Shown here piece after piece: positions 30,623-38,946 of a stretch of 64,000 nt of DNA. The stretch comes from Acidobacteriota bacterium (GTDB lineage Bacteria; Acidobacteriota; Terriglobia; Terriglobales; Acidobacteriaceae): contig JAKAJO010000022.1 in assembly GCA_021813745.1 (NCBI GenBank), forward strand, positions 62,001 through 126,000. Direction: 5' to 3'. Positions within the stretch are counted from its first letter, which is position 1; each line of letters opens with the position of its first letter. The notes beneath the pieces were generated by a model. It was not told where the DNA came from. It did no database searches and worked only from the letters and a program-made list of their open reading frames with translations. The position numbers and the translations under genes were made by a program.

Positions 30623-31897
30623 CTATTGAAGCAGCTTGGTCACTTCCTGTTGCAGGCTGTTGGCCTGCGCAAGCGCCGAAATGCCCGTCTGGCTGAGAAT
30701 CTCGTACTTGGACAGATTCGAAGAGGCCTGGGCATAGTCCGTCGCTTGTACCGCATTTTGCGCGGCAACAATGTTCTGTTGCTGTGTGCTGATGACCTGG
30801 CTGACTGAGTTCAAAGTATTGATCTGTGCTCCAATGTAGCCATCCTGGGCAGCGACGTAGCTGATCGCCGAATTCAGCGTCGTGAGCGCTGTCTGTGCGT
30901 CGGACTGCGTGCTGAGGTCGGTGACAGACAGATTGGCCGACTTGTCTCCCCCGGCCCCCGCAACGTACTCAATTGTGTTTGTGGCTTTGGTTGAAGCGTT
31001 GATGCTGGTGGTTGCACCTGAAGTCGTATCGCTCAAGGCTGTGGTACTCAGGGCGATCGATACGTTGGAATTTGTGTTGGTAAGAAGAATTCCCGTATCT
31101 CCTGTATTCACGCCGGTGATGCCGGTTGCACCGGCAGTTGTAAAGCTTGCCGTCACGCCAGGAATGCCGTCCTTGTTGATCTCCTGAATCAAACCGCTCA
31201 CTGAAGTTGCGTTCGTATCGATCGTGCTCGTGGTTCCATCGGCATTGGTGATGGTGAAAGTCAGCCCCCCTGTTAAGGCATCATTCTGGGCAGCGGCCTG
31301 TGTCAACACACCCCCGGTATCCTTCGATAAATCAACAAACTGTCCAGAGCTGCTCTGCTGCACAGTTCCACCTGCATCCCCAACGCTTGAGGAAGTCAGC
31401 TGTGCAAAGAATAGATTGTCAATGGAGGCGCTCTGCGTGGAGGAGTCGCCGGTGTAAACGCTCACGCCGGATGCGGAGCCGGTAAAGACCTGGTTCTGGT
31501 TGTAGGTTGTTGTCGAGCCGATGTTGTTAATTTCCGAAAGAATCGACTGGTACTCCTGGTTGGCCGCTGCCAACTGGGAGGAGTTAAGGGTGCCGTTGGA
31601 GGACTCAGTGGCCAACGTCACGGCACGGTTGAGCAGGTTCGTCACTTGCGAGAGAGCTCCATCTGCGACCTGCAGAAGACCGACCCCTTCTGTCGCATTG
31701 GTGGAAGATTGTGTCAGAGCCGTTGAGTTGGCTGCAAGGCCGTTGACAAGCGAGAGACCGGCGGCATCATCGGCTCCGGAGTTAATGCGGGAGCCTGAGG
31801 AGAGCTGCTGGAGGGTCTTGGATAGGTTATTGCTTGTGTTGTTGAGGTTGTTCTCCGCATAGAGCGCGTTCAGATTGTTCAAGACTCCGAGGGACAT
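30623..31897 (-). CDS. fliC: Flagellin
   Basis: This is the filament subunit, 424 residues. Conserved ends: MSLGVLNNLNALYAENNLNN and LQQLSSGSRINSGADDAAGL at the N terminus (D0/D1), and NAVQATDYAQASSNLSKYEI with SALAQANSLQQEVTKLLQ at the C terminus, which contacts FliS and the export gate. The variable middle (about 170-330) is Thr/Ser/Gly-rich and has an IN-type module. ATG 31897 has AAGGAG six bases upstream. A near-consensus sigma-28 promoter lies about 125 bases upstream. Only one flagellin gene is seen in the window. Confidence 0.96.
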   Translation of the reverse strand: MSLGVLNNLNALYAENNLNNTSNNLSKTLQQLSSGSRINSGADDAAGLSLVNGLAANSTALTQSSTNATEGVGLLQVADGALSQVTNLLNRAVTLATESSNGTLNSSQLAAANQEYQSILSEINNIGSTTTYNQNQVFTGSASGVSVYTGDSSTQSASIDNLFFAQLTSSSVGDAGGTVQQSSSGQFVDLSKDTGGVLTQAAAQNDALTGGLTFTITNADGTTSTIDTNATSVSGLIQEINKDGIPGVTASFTTAGATGITGVNTGDTGILLTNTNSNVSIALSTTALSDTTSGATTSINASTKATNTIEYVAGAGGDKSANLSVTDLSTQSDAQTALTTLNSAISYVAAQDGYIGAQINTLNSVSQVISTQQQNIVAAQNAVQATDYAQASSNLSKYEILSQTGISALAQANSLQQEVTKLLQ

Positions 31898-32022
31898 GGA
31901 CTGCTCCTTGTGAATGCTTAGTTTGCGGCCCTTCCCTTGCATGCTCGCCACTCAGGGTATGATGCTGGTCTTCATCGCTATTGGCTGCTGCGTGCTCGGC
32001 ATTGCCGCTGCATCTGGCCCCT

Positions 32023-32049
32023 TCATCGACCTTCACGGGTGAGACTTTA
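32023..32049 (-). promoter_or_regulatory. Sigma-28 (FliA) promoter of flagellin
   Basis: On the minus strand TAAAGTCT (32049-32042) is followed after exactly 11 bases by GTCGATGA (32030-32023). The enteric sigma-28 consensus is TAAAGTTT-N11-GCCGATAA, so 7 of 8 and 6 of 8 positions agree. Expected transcription start is near 32016, giving an mRNA leader of about 120 bases before flagellin. Confidence 0.72.
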
Positions 32050-32146
32050 CCCCGGCCGTTACAAATCCTCTTCTTCCTGTTTTGTTGACTCGGAACTCAA
32101 CCTTTCCAGCGTGTCGCCGATGAAAAGCTCGAAAGGGCCAATTTTC

Positions 32147-32449
32147 ATGATTGAACTGACACGCCTCAACGGAAGCCTCATGCTTCTCAACAGCGACCTG
32201 ATCAAAACGGCAGAGGCAGCGCCCGACACAATGCTCACACTCATCAATGGAGAGAAGCTGATCGTTCGTGAAGAACCAAGGGCAGTAGCAGAGCGAATTC
32301 TTGTGTATCGGGCGCGCCTGCTGGCTTCGGTGGCTCGCCAATTGTCTTCCCAGGCAGATTTACAACAGGTTGCTTCCCTTTCCAGCCTCGATCTGGAGCC
32401 GGATGGCATTCTCACCTCGCCCCCCACTAAACCGCTTTCATGCCGGTAG
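32147..32449 (+). CDS. flbD: Flagellar protein FlbD (SwrD family)
   Basis: This 100-residue protein has as its first 60 residues the short FlbD/SwrD family. The start MIELTRLNGSLMLLNSDLIK and the strand DTMLTLINGEKLIVREEPRA match members encoded next to motA in many flagellar clusters. In Bacillus the protein supports motor torque. The C-terminal 40 residues are extra and not recognised. ATG 32147 follows AAAGGG; a longer start at 32120 is possible. motA starts 43 bp downstream. Confidence 0.82.
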   Translation: MIELTRLNGSLMLLNSDLIKTAEAAPDTMLTLINGEKLIVREEPRAVAERILVYRARLLASVARQLSSQADLQQVASLSSLDLEPDGILTSPPTKPLSCR

Positions 32450-32492
32450 AGAGAATTGCATACCTTCAAGCGTCAACCGTGTGGAGCGCAAA

Positions 32493-33269
32493 ATGGACAA
32501 GGCGAGCTTCTTTGGCATTCTGCTTGCGGTTACGGGGATTCTTGTTGGCCTTCTTATGGAAGGCGGACATATTGGTCAGATTCTGCAACCCACTTCTGCG
32601 CTCATTGTATTTGGAGGAACCCTCGGAGCTGTCCTGCTGCAATTTCCTCTGAATACAGTCTCTTGCGCTTTTGGGCAGCTGAGTCGCATCTTCAGGATGG
32701 TTGAAAGGAAGAGGGATGACACGATTGGAATGTTGGTGGCCTTCGCCAACAAGGCGCGAAAGAGTGGCGTTGTCTCACTTGACGCGGAATTGGCTACACT
32801 CCAAGATCCATTTCTACGGCAGGCATTGATGCTGGCTGTGGATGGAACCGAGCCTGTTGAATTGCGCAAAATGATGCGCTTAAACATGGATTCGACCGCA
32901 GAGTCCGAGGATCGATACCCCGCTGTTTTTGAATCTGCTGGAGGATTTTCACCGACGATCGGAATTCTGGGCGCAGTTCTTGGATTGATTCAAGTCATGC
33001 AGCATCTCGATAACATTCAAGAAGTCGGCCGAGGAATCGCAGTAGCCTTTGTCGCGACTATTTATGGCGTCGGTGCAGCAAACCTGTTTTTTCTGCCTCT
33101 TGCTGGAAAAATGCGGTTGCAATTGCGTGAAGAGCAGCAGCGCCGCGAGATGGTTTTGGAGGGGGTTATCTCCATATTGGAAGGCATGAACCCTCGCATG
33201 CTGGAAGTGAAACTTGAAGGATTCGTCGGTGCAAGCAAGAAAAGCAAGAATCGCACGCGAAAAGCATAG
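32493..33269 (+). CDS. motA: Flagellar motor stator protein MotA
   Basis: This inner-membrane stator subunit has 258 residues and four helices: about 6-24, 32-50, 146-165 and 178-200. The cytoplasmic loop with KKSGVVSLDAEL-like spacing (here RKSGVVSLDAELATLQDPFLRQ) contacts FliG, and FSPTIGILGAVLGLIQVM contains the conserved Pro that couples proton flow to rotation. ATG 32493 has GGAG nine bases upstream. Five bases separate it from motB, consistent with a MotA5-MotB2 complex made from one message. Confidence 0.94.
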   Translation: MDKASFFGILLAVTGILVGLLMEGGHIGQILQPTSALIVFGGTLGAVLLQFPLNTVSCAFGQLSRIFRMVERKRDDTIGMLVAFANKARKSGVVSLDAELATLQDPFLRQALMLAVDGTEPVELRKMMRLNMDSTAESEDRYPAVFESAGGFSPTIGILGAVLGLIQVMQHLDNIQEVGRGIAVAFVATIYGVGAANLFFLPLAGKMRLQLREEQQRREMVLEGVISILEGMNPRMLEVKLEGFVGASKKSKNRTRKA

Positions 33270-33274
33270 CCCTC

Positions 33275-34099
33275 ATGAAAAGAAGACTCTCACACCAAAG
33301 TCGAGTCAGCCATGACCGGTGGCTGATCTCCTATGCTGATTTCATAACGCTCCTGTTTGGTCTCTTTGTCGTGATGTATGCCTTTGCAAAGTCTGGCGAG
33401 AAGAAAGAAGCACAAGTGTCCAGAGCCCTCGAAAGCGCTTTTCGCGTGATGGGAATCAATGCATATCTTCCCGAGCGCAATGCGAATCAACACAAAAACA
33501 TAATAGGAGGAACAAACTCAACGGTTCAGGTGCAAAAGGTGATAGTGGAAGATCTGGAATCATCCTCCAGAGCCCGCCATGATCTTGAGCAGATTCGCGA
33601 CAAGCTTCTTAAGCGATTGAAAGACGAAATGGACCACGGATCAGTCGGCATTGCGATGGGCCAGGACGGCCTGGTCATCAGCCTACGGGAAGCTGGTTTC
33701 TTTGACTCTGGTTCGGCGACGCCGAGAAATGGGACTCGAGTTGTTCTCGATGCGATCAGTGCAGTGCTTGCGGACAGCGGCATGCAAGTCCGGGTCGAGG
33801 GGCATACAGACAACGTTCCGATCCACGATGCACGGTTCGATTCCAACTGGGAACTCTCCGCTGCACGCGCTGCGGCGATCGCCCGCATGTTACTTGAGAT
33901 CCATGCCATCGCTCCGGGAGATCTTTCTGCGGCCGGCTATGGCGAGTACCATCCGGTTACTACAAATAACACCGCGGCAGGAAGGGCAAAGAACCGGCGC
34001 GTTGATTTGGTGATTTGTCCGCACACTAAAGTTGACTTCTCCATTGCGATGGGGGGTAGCTCATCTCAGGGATCGTGGAAGCGCATCACGGACCCATAG
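33275..34099 (+). CDS. motB: Flagellar motor stator protein MotB
   Basis: This 274-residue protein has a single helix WLISYADFITLLFGLFVVMY; Asp22 is the proton-binding residue of the motor. The periplasmic part has a plug/linker region, then an OmpA-type peptidoglycan-binding domain (about 150-255), with VRVEGHTDNVPIHDARFDSN and LSAARAAAIARMLLEIHAIAPGDLSAAGYGEYHPV as the conserved blocks. This anchors the stator to the cell wall. It follows motA by five bases. Confidence 0.95.
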   Translation: MKRRLSHQSRVSHDRWLISYADFITLLFGLFVVMYAFAKSGEKKEAQVSRALESAFRVMGINAYLPERNANQHKNIIGGTNSTVQVQKVIVEDLESSSRARHDLEQIRDKLLKRLKDEMDHGSVGIAMGQDGLVISLREAGFFDSGSATPRNGTRVVLDAISAVLADSGMQVRVEGHTDNVPIHDARFDSNWELSAARAAAIARMLLEIHAIAPGDLSAAGYGEYHPVTTNNTAAGRAKNRRVDLVICPHTKVDFSIAMGGSSSQGSWKRITDP

Positions 34100-34155
34100 G
34101 GTAAATCGTTCGCGCTTTGCCTTCGATGAGCGAGTTCAATGGCTGGTCGTCAAGG

Positions 34156-34695
34156 TCAGCTTGATTTCCAAGTCATTTCAACTTTGATGGGAATCTCATT
34201 CTTGATCGGAACCGTTAGAAAAGATGGACGATCAATCTTGAAATCAGAACACGTGGCCGGAACCGTTCCCGCAATGTGCACTTGGTTGCCCTGGCCGGTA
34301 CGCTGAAATGCAACATGCGAGTAGTGAGCTGTCTGTCCGGCAAACTGGACGTCCAGGTCGGCGTAGATCGTGGACTCGGTGGTCTCTGATTCTGGAAAAT
34401 GCGCCCGGACTACCACCATGGGAAATTGCGCACCTCGCGTGGTTTCCAGCATATGCAGATCCCTATTTGTGTCACCGGAGTCAAAGGACTTTACTGGAGC
34501 AGCGATCAGAAAATCGCACTGACCGGCATGGCAGATCCCCTTACCTCGGGCGGCATGACTGACACCGTCCACCTGATGCATCGGATGCGACATGTGATAA
34601 GTGAGCGTGGATTGAATCAGGATCCAGTCCACATCTTTCTGACTGATGGCAGGAGACGCCACAAGCGCGAGCGCTAACAACGTCAGAATTCTCAT
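34156..34695 (-). CDS. Secreted YceI-like protein
   Basis: This 179-residue protein has a short signal peptide (MRILTLLALALVASPAISQ). The mature part resembles YceI lipocalin-like domains: the sequence LTYHMSHPMHQVDGVSHAAR, then VKSFDSGDTNRDLHMLETT and the closing strands. YceI proteins bind isoprenoid or fatty lipids in the periplasm. Start ATG 34695 has GGAG six bases before it, and it overlaps the stop of the upstream membrane-protein gene by four bases, so the two are co-translated. Confidence 0.75.
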   Translation of the reverse strand: MRILTLLALALVASPAISQKDVDWILIQSTLTYHMSHPMHQVDGVSHAARGKGICHAGQCDFLIAAPVKSFDSGDTNRDLHMLETTRGAQFPMVVVRAHFPESETTESTIYADLDVQFAGQTAHYSHVAFQRTGQGNQVHIAGTVPATCSDFKIDRPSFLTVPIKNEIPIKVEMTWKSS

Positions 34696-35426
34696 TGCTT
34701 CTCCCAGAATTTCCAATGAATTGGCCACGACACGGCAACGATGGCCGCGCCATAGGCTGCTGCGGTCGTCACAGCGACTGGCCCATGCGCAGATGCAATT
34801 CCGTGAACCTTTTCACCCGCACTCTCTTGTTTGTAAGCCATGATGCCCAGAATGGGCGTGAGAATCATTCCCGGACCATGAATAAATGCCAAGGCCTCGT
34901 GGACGCGCGTGCCTCCATGCTTATGACTTCCTGGAATTCGCGGCGCACGAATGGCGAAATAGGCCGTCGTGAAATAGAGAGCAGTCGTGGTTCCTCCCAA
35001 CGCTGCGTGAAAATCAAGATTTGCCTGGGTTGGCTCTTTGATCGGTTGCCCGTTCTTGCCTTTGGCCTTGGCCATGGGGCCGGTGATCAGCGTAGCCAGC
35101 ATTGGGATTGCAGTAATAAGTCCCACCTTCTGATGTATTCGGAGCATCGTCGTACGCTTGTCCAGCGTAGCTTGCAACTTCGGATCACCCTGCGTTTGCT
35201 GCGTTGTAAAACCAAGGTCGCTCAGAGATGGCTCGTTGGATGAGGCTGGGGGCGCGGGTGCATTCGGCAAAGGCGATGACTGAGAGCCTTTCTGCTGTGC
35301 AGATGCATGATCGAGAGGTGGTTGCGCGCTTGGAGAGGAATCCGCATTTTGTGCCAATAGAGAAGTTGCGACCAAAAGCGGCAAAAGGGCTGCGGTCACC
35401 AGGAACCTTATCAGTCCTCGAATCAT
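34692..35426 (-). CDS. Membrane protein of unknown function with Pro-rich linker
   Basis: This 244-residue protein (from ATG 35426) starts with a signal segment IRFLVTAALLPLLVATSLLAQ. Then comes a low-complexity stretch rich in Ser, Pro, Gln and Ala (about 22-65). It ends with four predicted helices carrying His residues (LRIHQKVGLITAIPM, FHAALGGTTTALYFTTAYF, VHEALAFIHGPGMILTPILG, ASAHGPVAVTTAAAYGAAI). The spaced His residues resemble a heme-binding four-helix membrane domain of cytochrome b561 type, but this is only a suggestion. It is coupled to the YceI-like gene; YceI and cytochrome b561 genes are often adjacent, which fits. Confidence 0.65.
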   Translation of the reverse strand: MIRGLIRFLVTAALLPLLVATSLLAQNADSSPSAQPPLDHASAQQKGSQSSPLPNAPAPPASSNEPSLSDLGFTTQQTQGDPKLQATLDKRTTMLRIHQKVGLITAIPMLATLITGPMAKAKGKNGQPIKEPTQANLDFHAALGGTTTALYFTTAYFAIRAPRIPGSHKHGGTRVHEALAFIHGPGMILTPILGIMAYKQESAGEKVHGIASAHGPVAVTTAAAYGAAIVAVSWPIHWKFWEKQ

Positions 35427-35597
35427 CCGCAAGTCTCCTGAATCGTGGTGAGGTAACAAAGGGAACGCGCGAGTCCCCGTCTTGACAAAACGATAGGCTC
35501 CTTTCTCGGGAGAGTCAAAAGATACCAGTCCCAAACATCATGCGATCATGCGGACAGAATAACGGGCAGGCTTTCTTATCCCAGGAAGGAAAGCGAA

Positions 35598-36776
35598 TTA
35601 GCCGGGCATCACCTCAACCGTTCTCTTCAATTGACCGCATGCCGCGAAAATGTCACGCCCACGCGGCTTTCGCAGATAAACAGGGACGCCCGCTGCCTGA
35701 AGGGTTTTGCGAAACGCGTCTACGGCTGAAGGCTCCGGCATCTGAAAGGGGATCTCTGGGCCTGAATTCCATGCGATGAGGTTAACCTTGAGTGGCAATC
35801 CGGAATGACGGATCAATCGCCCAACTTGCTCGGCATGCTCAGGGAGGTCCGTGACACCTTTCAGCAGGACGTACTCCAAGGTGACTCTCTCGCGTGGACG
35901 CAGAGGGACCTGCCGCATCGCAGCAAAGATTTCATCAATTGACCACTTCTTGTTGATGGGCATTACTCTATTCCGAATCTCATCATTGGGCGCATTGAGG
36001 CTGATTGCGAGCTTTGGGCGCAATTCGGGCGATTCCGATGCAAAGCGTCGAATCGCTGGGACAATCCCCGACGTTGAGACGGTCATTCGCTGGGGGCTTA
36101 AGCCAACTTCCTGGACCAGGAGTTTCACAGCGCCCCGCCAATTGTCGTAGTTAAGGAATGGCTCTCCCATCCCCATAAAAACGAGGTTCACGCGGTCTTT
36201 TCCAACTGCAACGCCGTGCTTGCTGAGGACGGCAACCACCTGCCCTGCAATTTCTCCGGAAGTCAAACTGCGTTGGAGGCCTAGTTTAGCTGTAAAACAG
36301 AACTGGCAGTTCACCGCGCAACCTACCTGGCTGGAAACACAGATGGTTGCGCGGTCCCAAGCCTTATCGTCATCCTCGCTCCCATCTCCCTGTTCGCCAT
36401 TGTCACCTTCTGGCATCCAGACAGTCTCCACTGTCTCCGGGCCCGCAACCCCTTTGATCAAGTAGCGTTCCGTTCCGTCTCTCGATATGAAAGTCTGGGT
36501 GATTGCCGGACGGCCTATTGACCATCCCGCTTCTTTCAGACGGCGGCGCAACAAGGCGGGAAGCGTACTGATGTCGTCTAGATCTACTAGCCATTGGCGG
36601 TAGAGCGCTTGCGCAAGCTGCCGTCCACGCCATGCTGGTTCATCCAATGAAACCATAATCTTCGTTAATGAATCTGCATCTAAGCCAAAAAGGGGGGCCG
36701 TGCTTTCCTCAGGGGGAAGATGTATGTCTAATCCAACGAGTTGGTGGTTTGGGACCGTCACGGCTTGGCCCAGCAT
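35598..36776 (-). CDS. rlmN: 23S rRNA (adenine-2503-C2)-methyltransferase RlmN
   Basis: This radical-SAM enzyme methylates C2 of A2503 in 23S rRNA and A37 in some tRNAs. The iron-sulfur motif is CAVNCQFC (Cys153, 157, 160). Further blocks are VFMGMGEPFLNYDN and TVSTSGIVPAI. The methyl-carrying Cys is in DIFAACGQLKRT near the C terminus. Residues about 122-140 form a very acidic insertion (EGDNGEQGDGSEDDDK) between the N-terminal domain and the first strand of the barrel, which is not usual. Upstream, 135 bp separate it from the divergent protease gene. Confidence 0.94.
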   Translation of the reverse strand: MLGQAVTVPNHQLVGLDIHLPPEESTAPLFGLDADSLTKIMVSLDEPAWRGRQLAQALYRQWLVDLDDISTLPALLRRRLKEAGWSIGRPAITQTFISRDGTERYLIKGVAGPETVETVWMPEGDNGEQGDGSEDDDKAWDRATICVSSQVGCAVNCQFCFTAKLGLQRSLTSGEIAGQVVAVLSKHGVAVGKDRVNLVFMGMGEPFLNYDNWRGAVKLLVQEVGLSPQRMTVSTSGIVPAIRRFASESPELRPKLAISLNAPNDEIRNRVMPINKKWSIDEIFAAMRQVPLRPRERVTLEYVLLKGVTDLPEHAEQVGRLIRHSGLPLKVNLIAWNSGPEIPFQMPEPSAVDAFRKTLQAAGVPVYLRKPRGRDIFAACGQLKRTVEVMPG

Positions 36777-36911
36777 ACGTCATTTTTAGTCCAGATGCAG
36801 CCCCGAGAGGGCGCTTTCAACTAGAGCGTTCTTCTCTGGAAGTGAAAAAAGGCATGGTGCACAAGCTTTTGTGCATGCGTTGCTCTAGAATCAAATTCTG
36901 ACAAAACGAAA

Positions 36912-38186
36912 ATGAACCTTGAACGAAATCTCCGCCGAACGGTACTGCCAAACGGGCTTACCATCCTGACTGAACGCATGGAACACCTGCGTTCCGTAGC
37001 GATGGGGGTCTGGACCAAGTCCGGATCGCGATGCGAGCCTGCCGAAACCAATGGCATCTCGCATTTTGTTGAGCACATGCTTTTTAAAGGAACTCGTTCG
37101 CGTTCAGCTCAGCATATTGCACGAGAGATGGATTCCATCGGCGGAAATCTGGATGCTTTCACCGGTAAGGAAACCATCTGCTTCAATGTGAAGTCGCTTG
37201 CCGAACATGTTCCCGTGGCACTGGACGTGCTCGCCGATCTCGTTCTTAATCCGGTATTTGCGTCCGCCGACATTGAGCGCGAACGAGGCGTAATCCTCGA
37301 AGAGATCAAGATAGACGAGGACAATCCCGACGTGCTCGTCCACGAATTGTTTACGCAGAATTTCTGGAAGGACCATCCGCTCGGCAAGCCGATACTTGGC
37401 ACATCCGCAACAGTATGCCGCATGGACCAGGAAAAACTCTTTGCGTACCATGGGGATCGCTTCCTGGGCGGGAACATGGTATTTTCCGCAGCGGGTCATC
37501 TCGATCACGATCGATTCGTTCAGTCAGTCGCCGAGAAATTTGCGCCATTGTTGCCAGGTAATACACAGATGGGAGAGCCTGCCCCTCAGACCAGCGCACG
37601 GATTATTCTAAGAAACAAGAAATCACTTGAACAGGTGCAGGTCTGTCTCGGAGTTCCCGCCCCACCGATCACTGACGAGAGCCGCTACGCCGCATTAATC
37701 CTCAATACAGTCCTGGGGGGCGGAATGAGTTCCAGACTGTTTCAGACGATTCGCGAAGAGCGCGGCATTGCATACTCAATTTACTCTGACCTCAGCCCCT
37801 ATCGCGATACAGGCACGCTCTGTATCTATGCCGGAACATCGTCGAACAAGGCACTCGAGGTGGTTGATCTGATACTGGATCAGTTTCGCAAATTGAAAGA
37901 AGAACCCCTATCGGCAGAAGAACTGAATCGAGCCAAAGACCAACTCAAGGGCAACATCCTTATGGGGCTTGAGAGCTCAAACTCACGTATGGCAAACCTC
38001 GCGAGACAGGAGATGTACTTTCAGCAATTTTTCACGACGGAGGAAGTCATCGAGCGGATCGAAAGGGTGGAAGTCGCCGAAGTTCAAGCCATGGCACAGC
38101 AGCTTTTTGTCACGGAGCGCATCGCCGTAACTCTCCTTGGGCGACTCGAAGGAATCAGGCTCAACCGAAAAAGGCTTGTGTGTTGA
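36912..38186 (+). CDS. M16-family zinc peptidase
   Basis: This 424-residue protein of the mitochondrial-processing-peptidase type has the inverted zinc motif HFVEHMLFKGT (His-x-x-Glu-His, about residues 55-59), followed by DSIGGNLDAFTGKETICF. The distal Glu lies in the segment ERGVILEEIKIDEDNPD. The second half has the inactive-like repeat domain (SSRLFQTIREERGIAYSIYS with the conserved Arg-Tyr). No signal peptide is seen, so it is probably cytoplasmic. Bacterial members often lie near pyrimidine or ribosomal genes; here pyrE follows after 40 bp. Confidence 0.92.
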   Translation: MNLERNLRRTVLPNGLTILTERMEHLRSVAMGVWTKSGSRCEPAETNGISHFVEHMLFKGTRSRSAQHIAREMDSIGGNLDAFTGKETICFNVKSLAEHVPVALDVLADLVLNPVFASADIERERGVILEEIKIDEDNPDVLVHELFTQNFWKDHPLGKPILGTSATVCRMDQEKLFAYHGDRFLGGNMVFSAAGHLDHDRFVQSVAEKFAPLLPGNTQMGEPAPQTSARIILRNKKSLEQVQVCLGVPAPPITDESRYAALILNTVLGGGMSSRLFQTIREERGIAYSIYSDLSPYRDTGTLCIYAGTSSNKALEVVDLILDQFRKLKEEPLSAEELNRAKDQLKGNILMGLESSNSRMANLARQEMYFQQFFTTEEVIERIERVEVAEVQAMAQQLFVTERIAVTLLGRLEGIRLNRKRLVC

Positions 38187-38226
38187 AGCCCCAATTCTTC
38201 AATTCGCGCTATTACAATCTCAATTG

Positions 38227-38841
38227 ATGACCCACCCCACAAACGCACAGCAATTACTCACTCTGCTAGCCCGAACCAGTTTTCAACTCGGCCAGTTCAA
38301 GCTCTCATCCGGTGGAACGAGCGACTACTATATTGACTGTCGAACGACAACTCTCCATCCGGAAGGTGGCAGGCTAACTGGCCAAGCGATCCTTGACCTC
38401 CTTGATGAGCACGGAATCGAAGCGGAAGCCGTTGGCGGATTGACGATGGGTGCCGATCCCATCGTTTCAAATGTAGCCACCGCGACCGCGTGTCGAGCCC
38501 TAGACAATCATTCCACACCGTCGCTGTTTGGATTTCTGGTCCGCAAAACGGAAAAGGCGCACGGCACAGGTCGCCGGATCGAAGGCTTTTGCCGTAAGGG
38601 CGCACGTGTGGTTATCGTCGACGATGTCTGCACCACTGGATCCTCCACGATTAGTGCAATTGAGGCGGCCCGGGAGGCCGGAATGGAGATCGCCGCGGTT
38701 GTTTGTATCGTGGAGCGTGAAGAGGCAAATGGAAGGCCAGCCGTTGAGACAGCAGCGCAAGGAGCACCCTTTTTCAGGCTCTTTACGGCAACTCAGGTGC
38801 GTGCCGAACACCTACGCCAGCTTCACCCCCAATCGAATTGA
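38227..38841 (+). CDS. pyrE: Orotate phosphoribosyltransferase
   Basis: This enzyme transfers phosphoribose from PRPP to orotate, giving OMP in pyrimidine synthesis. The 204-residue protein contains the PRPP-binding loop RVVIVDDVCTTGSSTI, the start LKLSSGGTSDYYIDCRTTTL-like block (here FKLSSGGTSDYYIDCR) and GGLTMGADPIVSNV. ATG 38227 gives the usual length; the frame is open upstream across the end of the protease gene. Convergent with the OmpA-type gene; a strong inverted repeat lies between. Confidence 0.94.
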   Translation: MTHPTNAQQLLTLLARTSFQLGQFKLSSGGTSDYYIDCRTTTLHPEGGRLTGQAILDLLDEHGIEAEAVGGLTMGADPIVSNVATATACRALDNHSTPSLFGFLVRKTEKAHGTGRRIEGFCRKGARVVIVDDVCTTGSSTISAIEAAREAGMEIAAVVCIVEREEANGRPAVETAAQGAPFFRLFTATQVRAEHLRQLHPQSN

Positions 38842-38879
38842 GCGAGCAATCACCCCATGCTCTCAAAGTGCTGTAAGCT

Positions 38880-38918
38880 AATGTGGCAATCCTGCTTTGG
38901 AATCAGGATTGCCACATT
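38880..38918. terminator. Long inverted repeat between convergent pyrE and OmpA-type genes
   Basis: Bases 38881-38894 and 38904-38917 form a perfect 14-bp inverted repeat (TGTGGCAATCCTG on the left arm), extended to 15 by 38880/38918, with a nine-base spacer. There is no T run on either side. Position between convergent genes suggests a bidirectional terminator. Confidence 0.65.
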
Positions 38919-38946
38919 GACTTGCCTCATGTTGGAGCGTTGCCGC

